Assembly (NCBI GenBank): GCA_000320605.2
Contig: KB445794.1
Span: 62,001 to 126,000, forward strand
Direction of reading: 5' to 3'
Source: Gelatoporia subvermispora B
Lineage: Eukaryota > Basidiomycota > Agaricomycetes > Polyporales > Gelatoporiaceae
Length of the DNA: 64,000 bases
In this document: positions 45,246 to 56,653 of the stretch, one piece after another
Layout of the letters: each line of letters starts with the position of its first letter
Position numbering within the stretch: the first letter of the stretch is position 1
Notes under the pieces: model-generated
Databases searched by the model: none
Told to the model about the DNA's origin: nothing
The model's input: only the letters and a program-made list of their open reading frames with translations
Made by a program: the position numbers and the translations under genes

Positions 45246-47943
45246 CTAATACATGATGCCCTGTGTAGATCGGCCGCCGACACCGATTACTCCGCAACGT
45301 GCTACATAGCGCGCGAGAACCAGGCGGATCACCTGCAGCCGCTGCAGGATCTGCTTCTCGCCAGCGCCCTTCATTACTCTCGCAAGGACGGTCAGGTAGT
45401 CTTCCTGGCCGCCTTGCGCACAGCGTGTGTCAATTTCCTGCAATTTGTGCAAGAATAATACCGCATCGTTGTTCGTGAAGAGCATTCCTTGGCCTTGCTG
45501 CGGGTCAAATGGTGTATGGAATGGAAGAGCGGAGAACGTACTGTGCTGAAGCAGCTCCACTGCGTCACTGAGAAGTACACCCCACCATGATCGAGGGGCG
45601 AGATCCTCACGGAACATGGCAACGAGGTCGAACGCAGCCTCTTGCAGGTCTCCGTTTACCCGTCGTTGATGGAACTCGGCGAAGCGGACTGCGAACATCA
45701 GGCGATAGAGGAAAATCCCGTGTGCGCTATGTTGGGAGCGCAGCGAGTGAAGTACGGGCGCAACGTTGGCAACGAGGCGTGCGAATGGCTCTGGACCTAC
45801 ATGTGCTCGAATGAGCTTGAGGTACGAGAAGTGGGGAGTGAAATGTCACCTTCTGCAATGTACTCCTCCAGGACGCGGTCAACTACGTGCCCAAGACCAG
45901 ACCAGTCTTCTGCGGATGCGCAGTATGATACGGCTAGACCAAACTCCTTTTCTTGCATGAAGGTTTGAGCGGCAATCTACACTGACCGTATTAGTTTTGC
46001 AACGATCGGTGGGGGTGTGGAGAGCGCCGTACCCGACAAATCGTCCGTCGGACCTCTTCACGCTTGTACTCGAAACAGGTCTCGGCAACCTCCTTCAGGA
46101 CACCTGCAAGCTGCCCCGAGTGGATCTGCGCAATGTCCTCACCGGCGTCCTGGGAGCCCTTGTGGCGGCGCAGCCGGAGCGGGACGCGCACCAGCACCTG
46201 GTCCGCCATCGCCTTGCCGATGTCGCCACATGAGCTCATATAGTCGACCGTCAGTCGCCAGAGGGAGGGGTCTGAGCGAAGGTACTCGGCGTAGGACAAG
46301 ACATAGTGATCGCGTAGTGGATGTCCTGAACTTCATGAGGAGTCAGTATGGCGCGTGTAGCCAGGTGTAAGGGACGCTCACTCGTCGGGTTCGACTTCGA
46401 TTAGTTGTAGTGGCTCCATGATGTCCGCAAGATGCGCTGCAAGCCAGATGTCAAGTTCGGCTGCTTGCGTCAGGGTTCGCGATGGCCGGCCCAGGAAGAG
46501 GGAGGAGTGGATGACGTCCTCTAAGCTTGTCGGATCGGGAGGTAGCTCGTCAAGTAAATCTTCGATGAGGTCACTGCGTGATGCCAAGAGGCATGCCTCA
46601 GCATTGCGAAGGGAGATTGTAAGGTGTTCACTCACGGCAGATCAGACCTCCGTATCCGAGGATCAATGAAGACGCCCCAGACCGCGCAGACCTCCTTCCA
46701 GTCACCGCCAAGCTCCGAGACAATTCGCTTCACATTCTCCCCTCGTCCTTCCAGTATTGACACGATGTCGCTGAACCGCTCCCACCAGTTCTCGAACCCG
46801 TCCTCTCGATCTTCCTCCGGTACTCGGTCGAGCTCTAGGCGCAAGCTCTTCACTTTGTCCTTCCACCTTCGCGAAGCGACGGCGAAGTCGCGTTCCGCTG
46901 CGAATTGGTGCAGGCGGGGATGATTCGTGAGGAGGGGTATGAGGAGCTGGGAGAGCCGCTGGAGATCAGGGGAAGGATGTTGCGAGAGAACGTCGAGGAA
47001 GAATGCAGAAGCTTTCGTAAGGCCTCGGAGGGTCGCCCTACGATGTTTTACAGGGGAGTTCTAGAGTGACGTTATACAACTACGTACCTTGTAAGATATG
47101 GCCAGAACGTCTCGTCCTCCCACGGGCGGTCTAGGCTGCTTAGATTATCACCATCCTCCGTGGATGGCTCGATGTAGTGCGTATTGAGCCAGTCCATCAC
47201 CTCGTCGCCCACGGGCGCGTCGTCGAGCCCGCTTTCCGGCATGTACAAGACCGTAAACAGCGAGAAGCATGTGTAGAGCTTGCGGTAATGGTCGGCGTCG
47301 AACTGAAGAGGCTCGTGACGGGTGGTCTCTTGCTATACATCCCCTTTCAGCTGAACAGTCGTGATGACATGGCAATGCGCGGGATCTTACTGCCGCGTAT
47401 ATACAGCACTCCTTGCAGTGGTTCACGTAGTCAAGTGCGAGTTTCGTCATCGCCTTCATGCCATCCACGGTGTCTGAGCTAGTGATTGTCATCGATTGCC
47501 AGTTGGAAGGAGGTGTGAAACACATACAGCTGCACGCCCTCCTCGCGCGCCACCTGCACCAAATTTCGGACCGCCGCGAAAATGACCGACGTATCTGTCA
47601 CAAACTCAAGGTGAATGAGACCTTGAATGGTTCCTGCTGTGCTTTACAACACTCACTGTACGCCTCTCTGATGAAGGCGCTAGGTGTGGGGAGGTCGTGT
47701 AGATAGGATGTTCCTCCGACGAGCCCGGTGAGCGTGACTGACCGCATAAGCCACAATCAACATGTTACCGCGTCGTCTCTTGTTGATTGAGCTTACATGT
47801 GTGAGTGTTGTTGCGTACACAGCTATAGAGTCATCTCTGGGCGAGATTGTGGTCGCAAGCGTCTTCCCGGACTTGATGAACTTCTCGAGACCGCCTCGCT
47901 CGACAAGTGGCGGCCTCAGATTAGACGAGGCTGTAGGTGCCAT
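45246..47943 (-). CDS. NUP85: Nucleoporin Nup85
   Basis: A multi-exon gene, ATG 47943 (MAPTASSNLRPPLVER), stop 45246. A junction with a GTGAGT intron joins AFIREAY to NTSVIFAAVRNLVQVAREEG, followed by VQLYVFHTSFQL. Then come helical blocks DLQRLSQLLIPLLTNHPRLH, SLRNAEACLLASRSDLIEDL and LDIWLAAHLADIMEPLQLIE, and the diagnostic YAEYLRSDPSLWRLTVDYMS with CGDIGKAMADQVLVRVPLRL. The C-terminal helices include EAAFDLVAMFREDLAPRSWW and FLHKLQEIDTRCAQ. This all-alpha ACE1-type protein belongs to the Y (Nup84/107) complex, the membrane-coating scaffold of the nuclear pore. Its promoter shares a 22-bp element with the coiled-coil gene at 43180. Internal exon borders are approximate. Confidence 0.82.
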
Positions 47944-49013
47944 GTTGTATAGCACCGAATTGTAGGGAACTATCGTAACTGCGAAATTTCCAAGAACGAA
48001 GTTCTAAGCTAGTAACCTCGAGAACAAAGCAGGAATGGTACCACAGCAGTCAGGACTTCAACGAGCCGCCACTTGAAGCGCGACGGGCGGCAGAACCTCA
48101 CTGTACGCACGTGATGGTGCCCGTAAATATTTGTTCGCTGTGGCTGAAAGTGTCACGGGTACTGAACCTCGCATAACGCCGCGCAAGCGCGACAGAGCCC
48201 ACTACGACCATCTCCATACCTAATCAATCTCCTCAATTAATGCATCTCCGCATCGCCGCGCAGGCGAAGCAACGACACGGACAGCGGCCGGGGCAACGGA
48301 GAGGAGACGTTTGTAATTGTGACCGTGAGAATATCACGTGGTTAATTCAAACTCAGAGTAACAAAACTGTAATGATTTTTGGAACTGTTGCAGATCCGTC
48401 GGAGTTTGTAGTGTTTTCGCGGACATTTAGCTCCACAAGACCCACTACTAGTCGTAGTGGGAATGCTCTGCATCACGAACACTATGTTCAAGTCGGGTGC
48501 TGTGCTACATAGAAGACTGAGGTGTCTTTGATCGTTTGTTATGCGTCTATAGGTCTTTGAAGGCTGTGACGGTAACGATGCTCCGCGACCGGACGCATCA
48601 GCTCCAAGTGACTTATAATCGTGTATCCATATACATATCACAGGTACACATGCTACGAAGTGCACCGAGACTTGTGTAAAGAAAATATGAGCAGTTAGAT
48701 GTACAGCATACAACCCGATGATATAAATGTGTGGTTACTATCATCTATGAGCATGTCGAAGGACCATGGACTTCCATATATAGACTGGATCGATTGGATA
48801 GAGCAAAAACAGAGAAGAATAGTATGTTTGAATACACAGGGCTACAGAACGAGCGAGAAAGGTGTCGGCAGTCAAGTGGAACCGTGTATACTTCAGTAGC
48901 CAAGCTGATGAACTTATTGAGAGGTTAGGAACATCGTATCGATGATCAACAAGCGTCGTCTGTACGAGTCAGTGTTGATGCGTGCCTTCATAAACTTCAT
49001 GAACACGGAAGAT
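47944..49013. other. Upstream region of NUP85 and 3' region of the velvet gene
   Basis: About 1.07 kb. It contains the 22-bp element at 48125-48146 about 180 bp upstream of NUP85. From 48.2 to 49.0 kb I see only short frames and no recognisable gene. Confidence 0.5.
48125..48146 (-). promoter_or_regulatory. 22-bp element upstream of NUP85, identical to 43028-43049
   Basis: Read on the minus strand it is identical over 22 bases to 43028-43049 (starts cagccacagcgaac, ends aaatattt). Its distance to the NUP85 ATG is about 180 bp, and the orientation relative to the gene is the same as at 43 kb. Confidence 0.6.
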
Positions 49014-50477
49014 TTAAATCTCGTCATCGCTCTCGTCGTCGCTCTCTTCGCTGCGGGGGGGTTGGACGTGAATGAAACGCGTATGGGCGGCTCTGCGTCC
49101 TCTGGAAGATGATGCCGAGGATCCAGCCGGGTCCTGCGTGTTCGCGCCGCCAACACTAAGTGTTCTGCGCCTTTTGCGCTCTCGTGCACGAATATTAGTT
49201 CGTATCCCATGCAGGGATATGCTCTACGGATGCGAAATATCAACGCAGTGGATACAGCATAAGTTATGCGCTAGCTTGCCTTAGTGAGATCAGTAGAGAC
49301 ATGTAGCCCGGGAAAATCCTTCGTGGAGTAGATCTTGAACGGCTCACCGAAGCATTCGGCGATGACTGGGTTGGGACGAGGGCCTGTAGCTTGCGCAAAA
49401 ATGTTGAACACTCGATATCTTAGAATGAATGTCCCTTCCTGTTTCACTGCTATGTCCTGAACGAACGTCAACAGGTACAGTACCGATGCAACAAACAAAA
49501 CAACTTGCGGAGAAGACAAACACGATCGAGCGCTTTCCTTTGAAATCGATCAGTGCCGAATCACGAAACGTTGTCCCGGCGAGCAGGTAGGTGCATCGGG
49601 TCACCTCGGTGATCGGGATTTCGCCGCAGTACGCTACGATATCGGAAGGCTCGTGTGGTGGCAGATTGTGCGCGTCATGAATGAGTAGCGGGTTCTGGTC
49701 TATGTCAGACTCGAGTCGAAAGAGGGGGAGGACTGGAGGCCATGTCATTGACGAGGACGCCGCCACAGATCGAGTGAAATCAGGGACGTGTGTCCCCTCG
49801 GCATCTCCCGTGGCGAAGAAAGATGGAGGGGGAGGCGGGGGAAGCGTGTACGAGTACATCACCGGCGCCGAAATCCCGGGTAGCGGCGCGGGATGTTGCA
49901 TGGTCGTGGATGAGGACATGCCTGACTCTCTGCTCTCCATCCACTCAGATTGCTGAGAATATGTAGGTGAATCTTGTGGAGGATCGATGGGAACACCGCC
50001 AGATAACACCGGAAAAAGGTCGACATGACATAGGAATCCAAAACTCATGGCGTCACTGTATCCTATCGTCAGCTCATGCCACACCGAGAGCACGACGTGA
50101 GAGCGTACGTGTATGTGGTAATTTCCTTCTCATGAGGGAACTGAAGGGTGTTATCGGAAACCTCGAAGAGTCTCAGGTGTACGACCGGCGGCGGGTCGAG
50201 CGGCCTGCGATCTTTTCTTGCATACCTGATGGCCTGTTAGCTTCTACGACTGTGGCCGGGAGCCGGACCCACTTGCGGCCTAAGTCAGCCTTTTGTACCT
50301 CAGTGAGCTCCGCGCGAATTTTCCGCCCTGAGAGCGGACCCGTAATAAAAGCTACAGGTGTGTCGATTTCTGAGGTATCGGCTCTCCGGACGCGCTGTGC
50401 CAGGAATTCAGTCAATAGTGGGACGTGCTGTGAGGTCAATCCAATGCCATTAGGATACTCACAGCTGCCAGCTCCAT
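49014..50477 (-). CDS. Velvet-domain transcriptional regulator
   Basis: ATG 50477; the first coding exon is only 15 nt (MELAA), joined to RVRRADTSEID at 50394. The velvet domain: GRKIRAELTEVQKADLGRK, then YARKDRRPLDPPPVVHLRLF (across an intron), EVSDNTLQFPHEKEITTYT-DAMSFGFLCH, IVFVFS-DIAVKQEGTFILRY, PVIAECFGEPF and FPGLHVSTDLTK-SISLHGIRTNIR, then a basic end ARERKRRR and an acidic terminus ESDDESDDEI. A Pro/Ser-rich insert (50.0-49.6 kb) splits the domain. Velvet proteins bind DNA through an NF-kB-like fold and govern development and secondary metabolism. Two introns appear to use GC donors (49508-49457 and 49280-49224). The VelB/VosA subfamily was not resolved. Confidence 0.87.
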
Positions 50478-52917
50478 AGCAATTTCGCCAAGCAAAATGA
50501 ATGCGATATCAGCTGGAGAGGCGGTTGCGACTTAGTAGGTGCGGTGTGAGCTCGAATGATCGTTCCAATCGGCTCGCCCTTTATAGACGCCCGCTCAACC
50601 TGGCAGGGCCGGCAACTCCGACGTCGTCTAAACATCGACATGCACTTCAAAAACGCATGCAGCAAACACGCAGATCCGTGTAGTTCCGCTCGGGGCTCAT
50701 TCCCTGCTTTGCCAAGTATAGGAAGACAATGTCTGCAAGTCGATAAAGGACAATATCCTAATGGCTCGTCTCATGTCTGCTGACAGCGCTAAAGGGGAAG
50801 GTCTACCCAGCTACTTTGGCGGATTGAAGGACGGCCGTTCGCGGTCTGTAGTCGGTTGTCTTCGACGTGTTTCGCAGCTTTTCTGTACAGGGACGGGCAT
50901 GTGACGGACATGAACAGACTATGGGAAATGGGAGGAACAACGGTCCTCTTTCGGCCGTCCTTGAACTGGCGACATCTCATGACCACTCTTTTACGTGCCC
51001 GCACCGTATCGCGTTGAACATAGCAGTCGCATATCTCTTCTGCAAAAGACAGGGTTTCGGCGATGAATCTCTATCATTAGCGGTTCGATATCGTAATAAA
51101 TCGCGCTGGCGTAAATTCTCGATGAGCAGATGATCCTGTGCCTTATCCCACAGCGGTATCACGACACTGCGTTATAGTCTCTTCAACACATGGCCTCAAT
51201 AGAAGCTCACAAGACGGATAGTTGTCTTCCCAACTTTAGTTCTTGTGCCGAGCGCCCACATCTTCTCCAGGTACAATTTCGTATATCATCGGAACCTCAC
51301 TTGGCATTGCTCCTACTTTCGTCCATGACCAAGCTGTTAGTATCGAGCCGTGACATAGCCGCACTGCCGCCGAGCATCCCACACGCCAGGAGATTGCCGC
51401 GAGCAAGCTGAACACGCGCGAAGCACTCTCGAAAGTCTTCGTACCTGCCCTCTTCAGCGTGTTGCAGCGCCCACAATGTTTCGCCGTCGGTCGTCTGTTC
51501 ATGAGCTACACGTTGCGCGGCCAGCATGGATGCCGAGTGAACGAGGGTCGTTACTTGCTGCCTGCGCCCCGAAGCGTTTATGGCTAGGCCGTCTTGGGTT
51601 GCCTCGAGGCTGCGACTGGGCGCGTAGTGGAGCTTCGATCGCTTACACGCTTGTGGCAACCGTCCGCGCCTCGCGCGCTGTCCGTGTTCTTTTTGCGACC
51701 GACGCCTTGTCCATTCTTGTCCTCACGCGTGGCGAGACCGATAGTCATGTTATTGCATCAGTCTGCACTGAGGAACCTTTTAACTTCATTACTAAAGTCT
51801 AACCATATCTTTAGCTTAAATGTGCCGCTACCAGCCGAGCACGATTGATATGTGAAGTACACAACTCACATATTGTCTCACGTGTCTCCCTGGGTCCTAC
51901 GTATCACCTGGATTTGATATCTTGGGGAAAAATCTATGGGCCTGGGTAGCTACTACTTCTATCGTGCTCCTCCCAGAACCGTCTGTCAGTGTGTCCACCG
52001 CGGCTGCCCTACACGTTTGTGGCGGCCGTCCCAACTGTAGCCGTCATCTACGAACGTTTCCTCTGGCAAATAAAGCCAAAATTACCTCTCCAACATCTCA
52101 CTGCCTCTTATTCTGCTTCTTGTTGAATCTACAAAACTTTCGAGGGCAACGGTCTGGCATTATCGATCAACCGCTGCGCCCGCACAATCTCACTAGACGC
52201 GCGATGTTCTAGAACGTCATGCCTATGTTGGTCATAATGTGAAATAATGGCTCGATTACTGCCGGACTCCGATTCCAACCTCGTCACATTATCATCTGGG
52301 CTTCGTCGGTGGGTCCACTCCTGCACGGCGATTCGTCTTTCAGTGGGATCAGCGTGCTGCGGAGGCGCCAACCTCCTTTGTGTTTCGTTGCGCCTGCCAA
52401 TTTCTTACTCCGCTGTGATTGGGCGGCAATTCGCAACTCGAGGTTCATGTCTTCTCGCTTTTTCCACTGCGTTACTGTTTCCGTAAAACATGCAGTTTCA
52501 ATGAAAGTCGATTGCAGATACGACGACCGCGTCGTAGTGGCCGGGTTTTCATGCTAAGACGCGATCCTCAGGACCCACAGATGATACGTATCAGCTGCAT
52601 GTTTGCAGGATGTCTTATTCTCCCTGGCGTCAACATATCGTACAGCCCGCCACTAGTCGCTCGTGAAGGAGGCAGAGTCCGAGGTTTGAACGGTGGGCGC
52701 TGTAGTGCTCGATATGCCACAACGAAGTATAAAGGCACATGCTACCGACGTAGTCGTCATCTTTACTTCAGACCTGCAATCTCTTCACTAACCAACCAGT
52801 CAATAGCCTAGGTTCAAGCTCAGGTAATGCACACAAAGCACGTCGCTTCCCGCCGTAGATGTAGCTGACTTCCTGTGGTTGATTCAGAGAGCTGTGGACA
52901 ATCACCGCACGAACCCC
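50478..52917. other. Region without a confirmed gene; possible F-box remnant
   Basis: About 2.4 kb. A minus-strand frame (52371-52129) reads ISHYDQHRHDVLEHRASSEI and ends RPLPSKVL then a stop, resembling the helix and the LPxxVL start of an F-box, cut just where the F-box would continue. A second minus-strand frame (51659-51297; QVTTLVHSASMLAAQRVA, EEGRYEDFRECFARVQLARG) looks coded but is unrecognised. No complete gene could be built. Confidence 0.35.
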
Positions 52918-54183
52918 ATGCCCGCCACATCCCTTGCCACACCTATGTCTACCAGCAGCGTTCAATCCCTTGTCTCATATTACTCACTCTCCCTCACGTT
53001 CCATCGGCATTGTGCACCATGTTTTCTGGCCGGGCTATTCTTCTTCCCGATGGTCGGAGGATTGATATATTTGTTCCGGAAGCGTGCCATGCCACCGGCC
53101 CATATCACGTCTCACGCGGCAAACATTGTAGACGTCGTGATTTGCCCGGAGCAGATGGACGCCTTCAAACTGTCCTTGTCCCAGGAGGACAGGCCGCCAT
53201 TGGATGTCGTGATACAGAGCTCCCCCGTCCGGCCTCCTCGCGATTTCACGTCAGATGACGTTGCCTCCATCACCACATGGCTATACGCTTGTAACGATAA
53301 TATTCGGTCTTTGTCCTACTGTCTCGAGGCCGACCTGATGGATATATTCGAGGACAATAGCCCAGCATTTTCTGCGCATGAAGTCTTCTTCGACTCTGGG
53401 AAGATGCTGCGCACGTTACAACCTTTCCAAACGCTCACTGCCTTGGCCCTTAGGACGGGATACTCTGTACCATTGTCCTTCTTGGTGCAATTAATTGCGT
53501 CATGTCCTGCACTTGAGGATTTGACCATAGAGAAGTTACTCTCGTCGAAACCCCGGGAGAGCGCCGGCGATCTGGAAATCTACTCCTCTTTCCCCGTCCA
53601 CATTCCGACGTTGAGCAACCTAACTCTTTCTAACTACGGCTATGGATATGCCACAAGGCTGTTCGAAACCATCGCATTCCCCGCCACCGCACAGGTTTGC
53701 CTCACCTTCGAGGGTCGAGGCCGACCGTCTTTCCGGGCCTCTGGCACCTCGTTGCAGCCTGTGCTGGATTGCATCACTCATGCTACTATCCAATATGCAA
53801 TTGTCAGCGAGGCGAGTGACGGCGAAGGTCCCACGCTACGTATGACGGTCGCTTCTCGCGACCTGCAGTTCTCGTTACACTGGCAGTTCCAGGTGGGCCT
53901 TGCTGAACCACCTTCCGAGTGGCTCGGTTTCGAGAACCTCGGTACAGATGTGTTCAGGCTGAATGGGCTGAGAGAACTCGATGTGGAACTGCAGCAGATT
54001 GCATTTCACATAACTCACTGGCAAGAGCTCCTATACCCGAAACAAGAGCTTCGCCATCTCAAGGTATTGTTCTTCGGTTGCCAACCGACGTCCACTAAGT
54101 ACCTGTACCAAGCATTCTGTGAGTATGAATCGCGCAATGACTTCGAGCTGTCTGTTCTGGAAATGACATCTAGTACAATCTGA
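52918..54183 (+). CDS. LRR-like protein lacking an F-box (F-box family derivative)
   Basis: A single open frame, first ATG 52918, about 421 residues to the stop at 54181-54183. The body has the irregular leucine-rich pattern of Agaricomycete F-box proteins: MLRTLQPFQTLTALALRTGY, LIASCPALEDLTIEKLLSS, HIPTLSNLTLSNYGYGYATR and ELRHLKVLFFGCQPTSTKYL. The usual N-terminal F-box is absent. In its place are a hydrophobic stretch (APCFLAGLFFFPMVGGLIYL) and HITSHAANIVDVVI. It may be a truncated copy, or upstream exons may be missing. F-box relatives act as SCF ubiquitin-ligase adaptors; without the F-box that role cannot be assumed. Confidence 0.55.
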   Translation: MPATSLATPMSTSSVQSLVSYYSLSLTFHRHCAPCFLAGLFFFPMVGGLIYLFRKRAMPPAHITSHAANIVDVVICPEQMDAFKLSLSQEDRPPLDVVIQSSPVRPPRDFTSDDVASITTWLYACNDNIRSLSYCLEADLMDIFEDNSPAFSAHEVFFDSGKMLRTLQPFQTLTALALRTGYSVPLSFLVQLIASCPALEDLTIEKLLSSKPRESAGDLEIYSSFPVHIPTLSNLTLSNYGYGYATRLFETIAFPATAQVCLTFEGRGRPSFRASGTSLQPVLDCITHATIQYAIVSEASDGEGPTLRMTVASRDLQFSLHWQFQVGLAEPPSEWLGFENLGTDVFRLNGLRELDVELQQIAFHITHWQELLYPKQELRHLKVLFFGCQPTSTKYLYQAFCEYESRNDFELSVLEMTSSTI

Positions 54184-55429
54184 CTACGTCGATTACTGTG
54201 GACTTACGTACTACTTATGTAGAATATGGTTCTAATATGATTAGGTTCGACTATGTCTTTGTATCTCCTGATTCCATTTATCCTGTAATCGTCACTGATA
54301 AATTTATGGATGTGTCGTAGCACAGCTTTGTAGTATACCATCGTTCTTGTTCATACGCTTTCGGCGTGCTTCCTGAACTTCCCTGTCATCGCTTATAAGG
54401 ATGCTTGATTTGGCAAGACAAAGACATGTACCGCGCTGCCACCCTCTTCGGACTCGCATGGCACTTCATTTATCCAAATCTAAACTCTCTCGTCTAGCTT
54501 ACTTGATGGCAGCAGCGCCTCCAACTAAAAGTAATTATATCGGCCTCGGCTTGTGATGTTACAAACTTCGAGCTCGGGCACGTCCTGTACCAAGGTCCCA
54601 CACATAGATCCGTTCGATCTATGACTGGATGTTATTTCAACGCCGGCACATCCACGTCTGATGAGATCGATCGGGTACTCACCGGACTCCCATCTTTATC
54701 CGTCCGGATGACCTTGCTACCTCCCACTGGTTCTCACTACCGGCGATTTGCTTCCTTTTTTGACGCGAAATTCCGTCATTGTGACTGGATGGTCTGACTG
54801 CGGCCTAATAGTAAACACCATCTGAGCAGATTCTTTGCAAATGAGCATGATGACGACCACATTCCGGGGAGGCACACGCTTTGTCAATCCACTTCACTAA
54901 AAATGATGTACACAGATAGATACGTGTGCAGACGTCGTGGGATTAGATGTAGAATATCAGAAAGGATTCAACTCGAGTATTCCGAGATGAGGATGGTGAA
55001 CGGAATGATACGATCCGAAGAGGAGGGGTTCATTAATTCGCGAGACAAAAAGTATGTGTTATCATCGCGACTCGGTACCAGAATTAGAGTGCAGATACCT
55101 CCGATACGACATAATAACCCTCCCTCATAAATTCACCGCGAGCTCATCAGAGAAGGTAACAGTCGTATACAGCGAGCAGTCCCAATACCGAGACCGATTG
55201 TCCATTGTGGAGTCGGGAGCCACAGGGATACAGCTCGTTAAATCGTGCAGAGCTGTATCAGGCCGCAGTGAATGAGCTGTACACAGCCATCGAGCGCCAC
55301 CGGCCAACGTACTGAAGCTGATGTGGCACGGGACGAGCTGTGCGCCGACGCTCATGTCGATCTCGGCGATCAAACACAGAACTGAGCTGGTGGTGGAATA
55401 ACACCACCAACTCAGTCGCCGTGTAGCAA
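54184..55429. other. Intergenic region upstream of the right-hand pair
   Basis: About 1.25 kb. Only short frames. A hairpin with 8-bp arms (TGGTGGTG 55388-55395, CACCACCA 55402-55409) lies just past the stop of NTase copy B. No gene is recognised. Confidence 0.45.
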
Positions 55430-56334
55430 TTACGCCGGGGGAACCTGAGAGTCTTCTTCTGGAGCAGGAAGCGCAAGCATCACATCCCAATCGTCTGGCA
55501 TAATGCTCCGCAGACTTTCCATCAGCTCCGTCGATTCCGCGTACTTGTCTCGGAACCGCCGGACCATTAACAGAAGCTCCGGCTTCATCTTCCCCCGATA
55601 TGACTCGAACTGGATAGTAATCCTGCGTTCCGCAAGCCATAATATGAGGAAGTTGATGTCATTGGTATCCGAAGCGACCTTGCGAATCGTCTTGGGGCGC
55701 GTCGACGTGTGGCTAACGGACCAGCGCTTGAACTTCGTTAGGATAAGAACAGATGGGTGCAATATCTTGATGGCTGAATGTCATGGCAGTCAGCGGCTGC
55801 TAGCTTATGGGCTATGATAAGATGCCGCACAATGTTCGCCAACTTCCAAGGTAGGTTTTGCGACAATCGGCAAGCCAAGTAACCCCGCTTGCAGTGTCTC
55901 GACGAGAACGTTATTGGAGCTACGACGCACAAGCTCTTCCCTGTCGACACCCTCCAATACATTCTACACGCGATGGTTAGTCACAAATACACGCCACTTC
56001 AAAATCTCACTCACCTGTACATAGTACAATTTTATGCCAAACTTGGCGAAGTGTCTGTCGTCTTCCACCAGGCTTTCGCGTAGTGAAGCTATGTCTAAGT
56101 TCTGTGTCTCGATGAGAACGTCGATGTCCTGGATACACGGTACTCAGTAAGATATCACACACCCAAATCCGTATTATTACTAACTTCTGTTGGTCGAATG
56201 CTCCCAAGAAGGGACCATGCAAATCCGCCGATGAATGCATGCGGCAGGCGAAGCTCGTCCAATTGTTCAGACAACGCTTTGGCCGCTCGTATGTGGTCCG
56301 TCTGAGAACTGGATACAGAAATGATCTCGCGCAT
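55430..56334 (-). CDS. Nucleotidyltransferase-fold protein (copy B)
   Basis: ATG 56334 (MREIISVSSSQTDHIRAAKA). Exon 1 ends in HAFIGGFAWSLLGSIRPTE with a GTTAGT donor; exon 2 begins DIDVLIETQNLDIASLRESL, keeping the GG and D-x-D positions of copy A. Exon 3 reads NVLEGVDREELVRRSSNNVL and GLLGLPIVAKPTLEVGEH, and exon 4 HPSVLILTKFKRW, ESYRGKMKPELLLMVRRFRD and SIMPDDWDVMLALPAPEED. Introns fall at the same four-exon positions as in copy A, and no frameshift or premature stop is seen. The N-terminus before the GG motif differs completely from copy A, whereas the C-terminal half is very close. Function is unknown beyond the predicted transferase fold. Head-to-head with the partner at 56654. Confidence 0.72.
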
Positions 56335-56653
56335 TGAGCTTAGCTGAGATAGTTTACTGAGATGAGAGTGAGTAAAAAGTATTGACTACTCCCTACAATT
56401 CCGCAGCGGGAGTATTTGTAGTCGACGAGACCTGCTGAGGCTGTGGCGGGGTACCGCTAGATCAGGGAATTTAGTCCCACGCTGTTGACTCACCTGTGGG
56501 GTGTAGGCCGCTTAGTCAGTATTTGACTAGTTCACTGCTCGCCCCTCTACATTCGCGAATCGCCACGACGGGAACCTGATCCGGTGGCATAAGACAACTA
56601 GCTCCGAGCGCTGCGTATCGCTTTCAACCAAAACATCTTCATCCCCCACCACC
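56335..56653. promoter_or_regulatory. Bidirectional promoter of the pair, copy B
   Basis: A 319-bp spacer between divergent ATGs, comparable in length to copy A (297 bp) and sharing short segments with its reverse complement, such as the tagtcccacgctg block near 56475. It presumably drives both genes. Confidence 0.5.

Noticed and set aside
55388..55409. Hairpin TGGTGGTG/CACCACCA as a terminator
   Set aside because: Intrinsic hairpin terminators do not apply to RNA polymerase II genes; it is short and may be chance.
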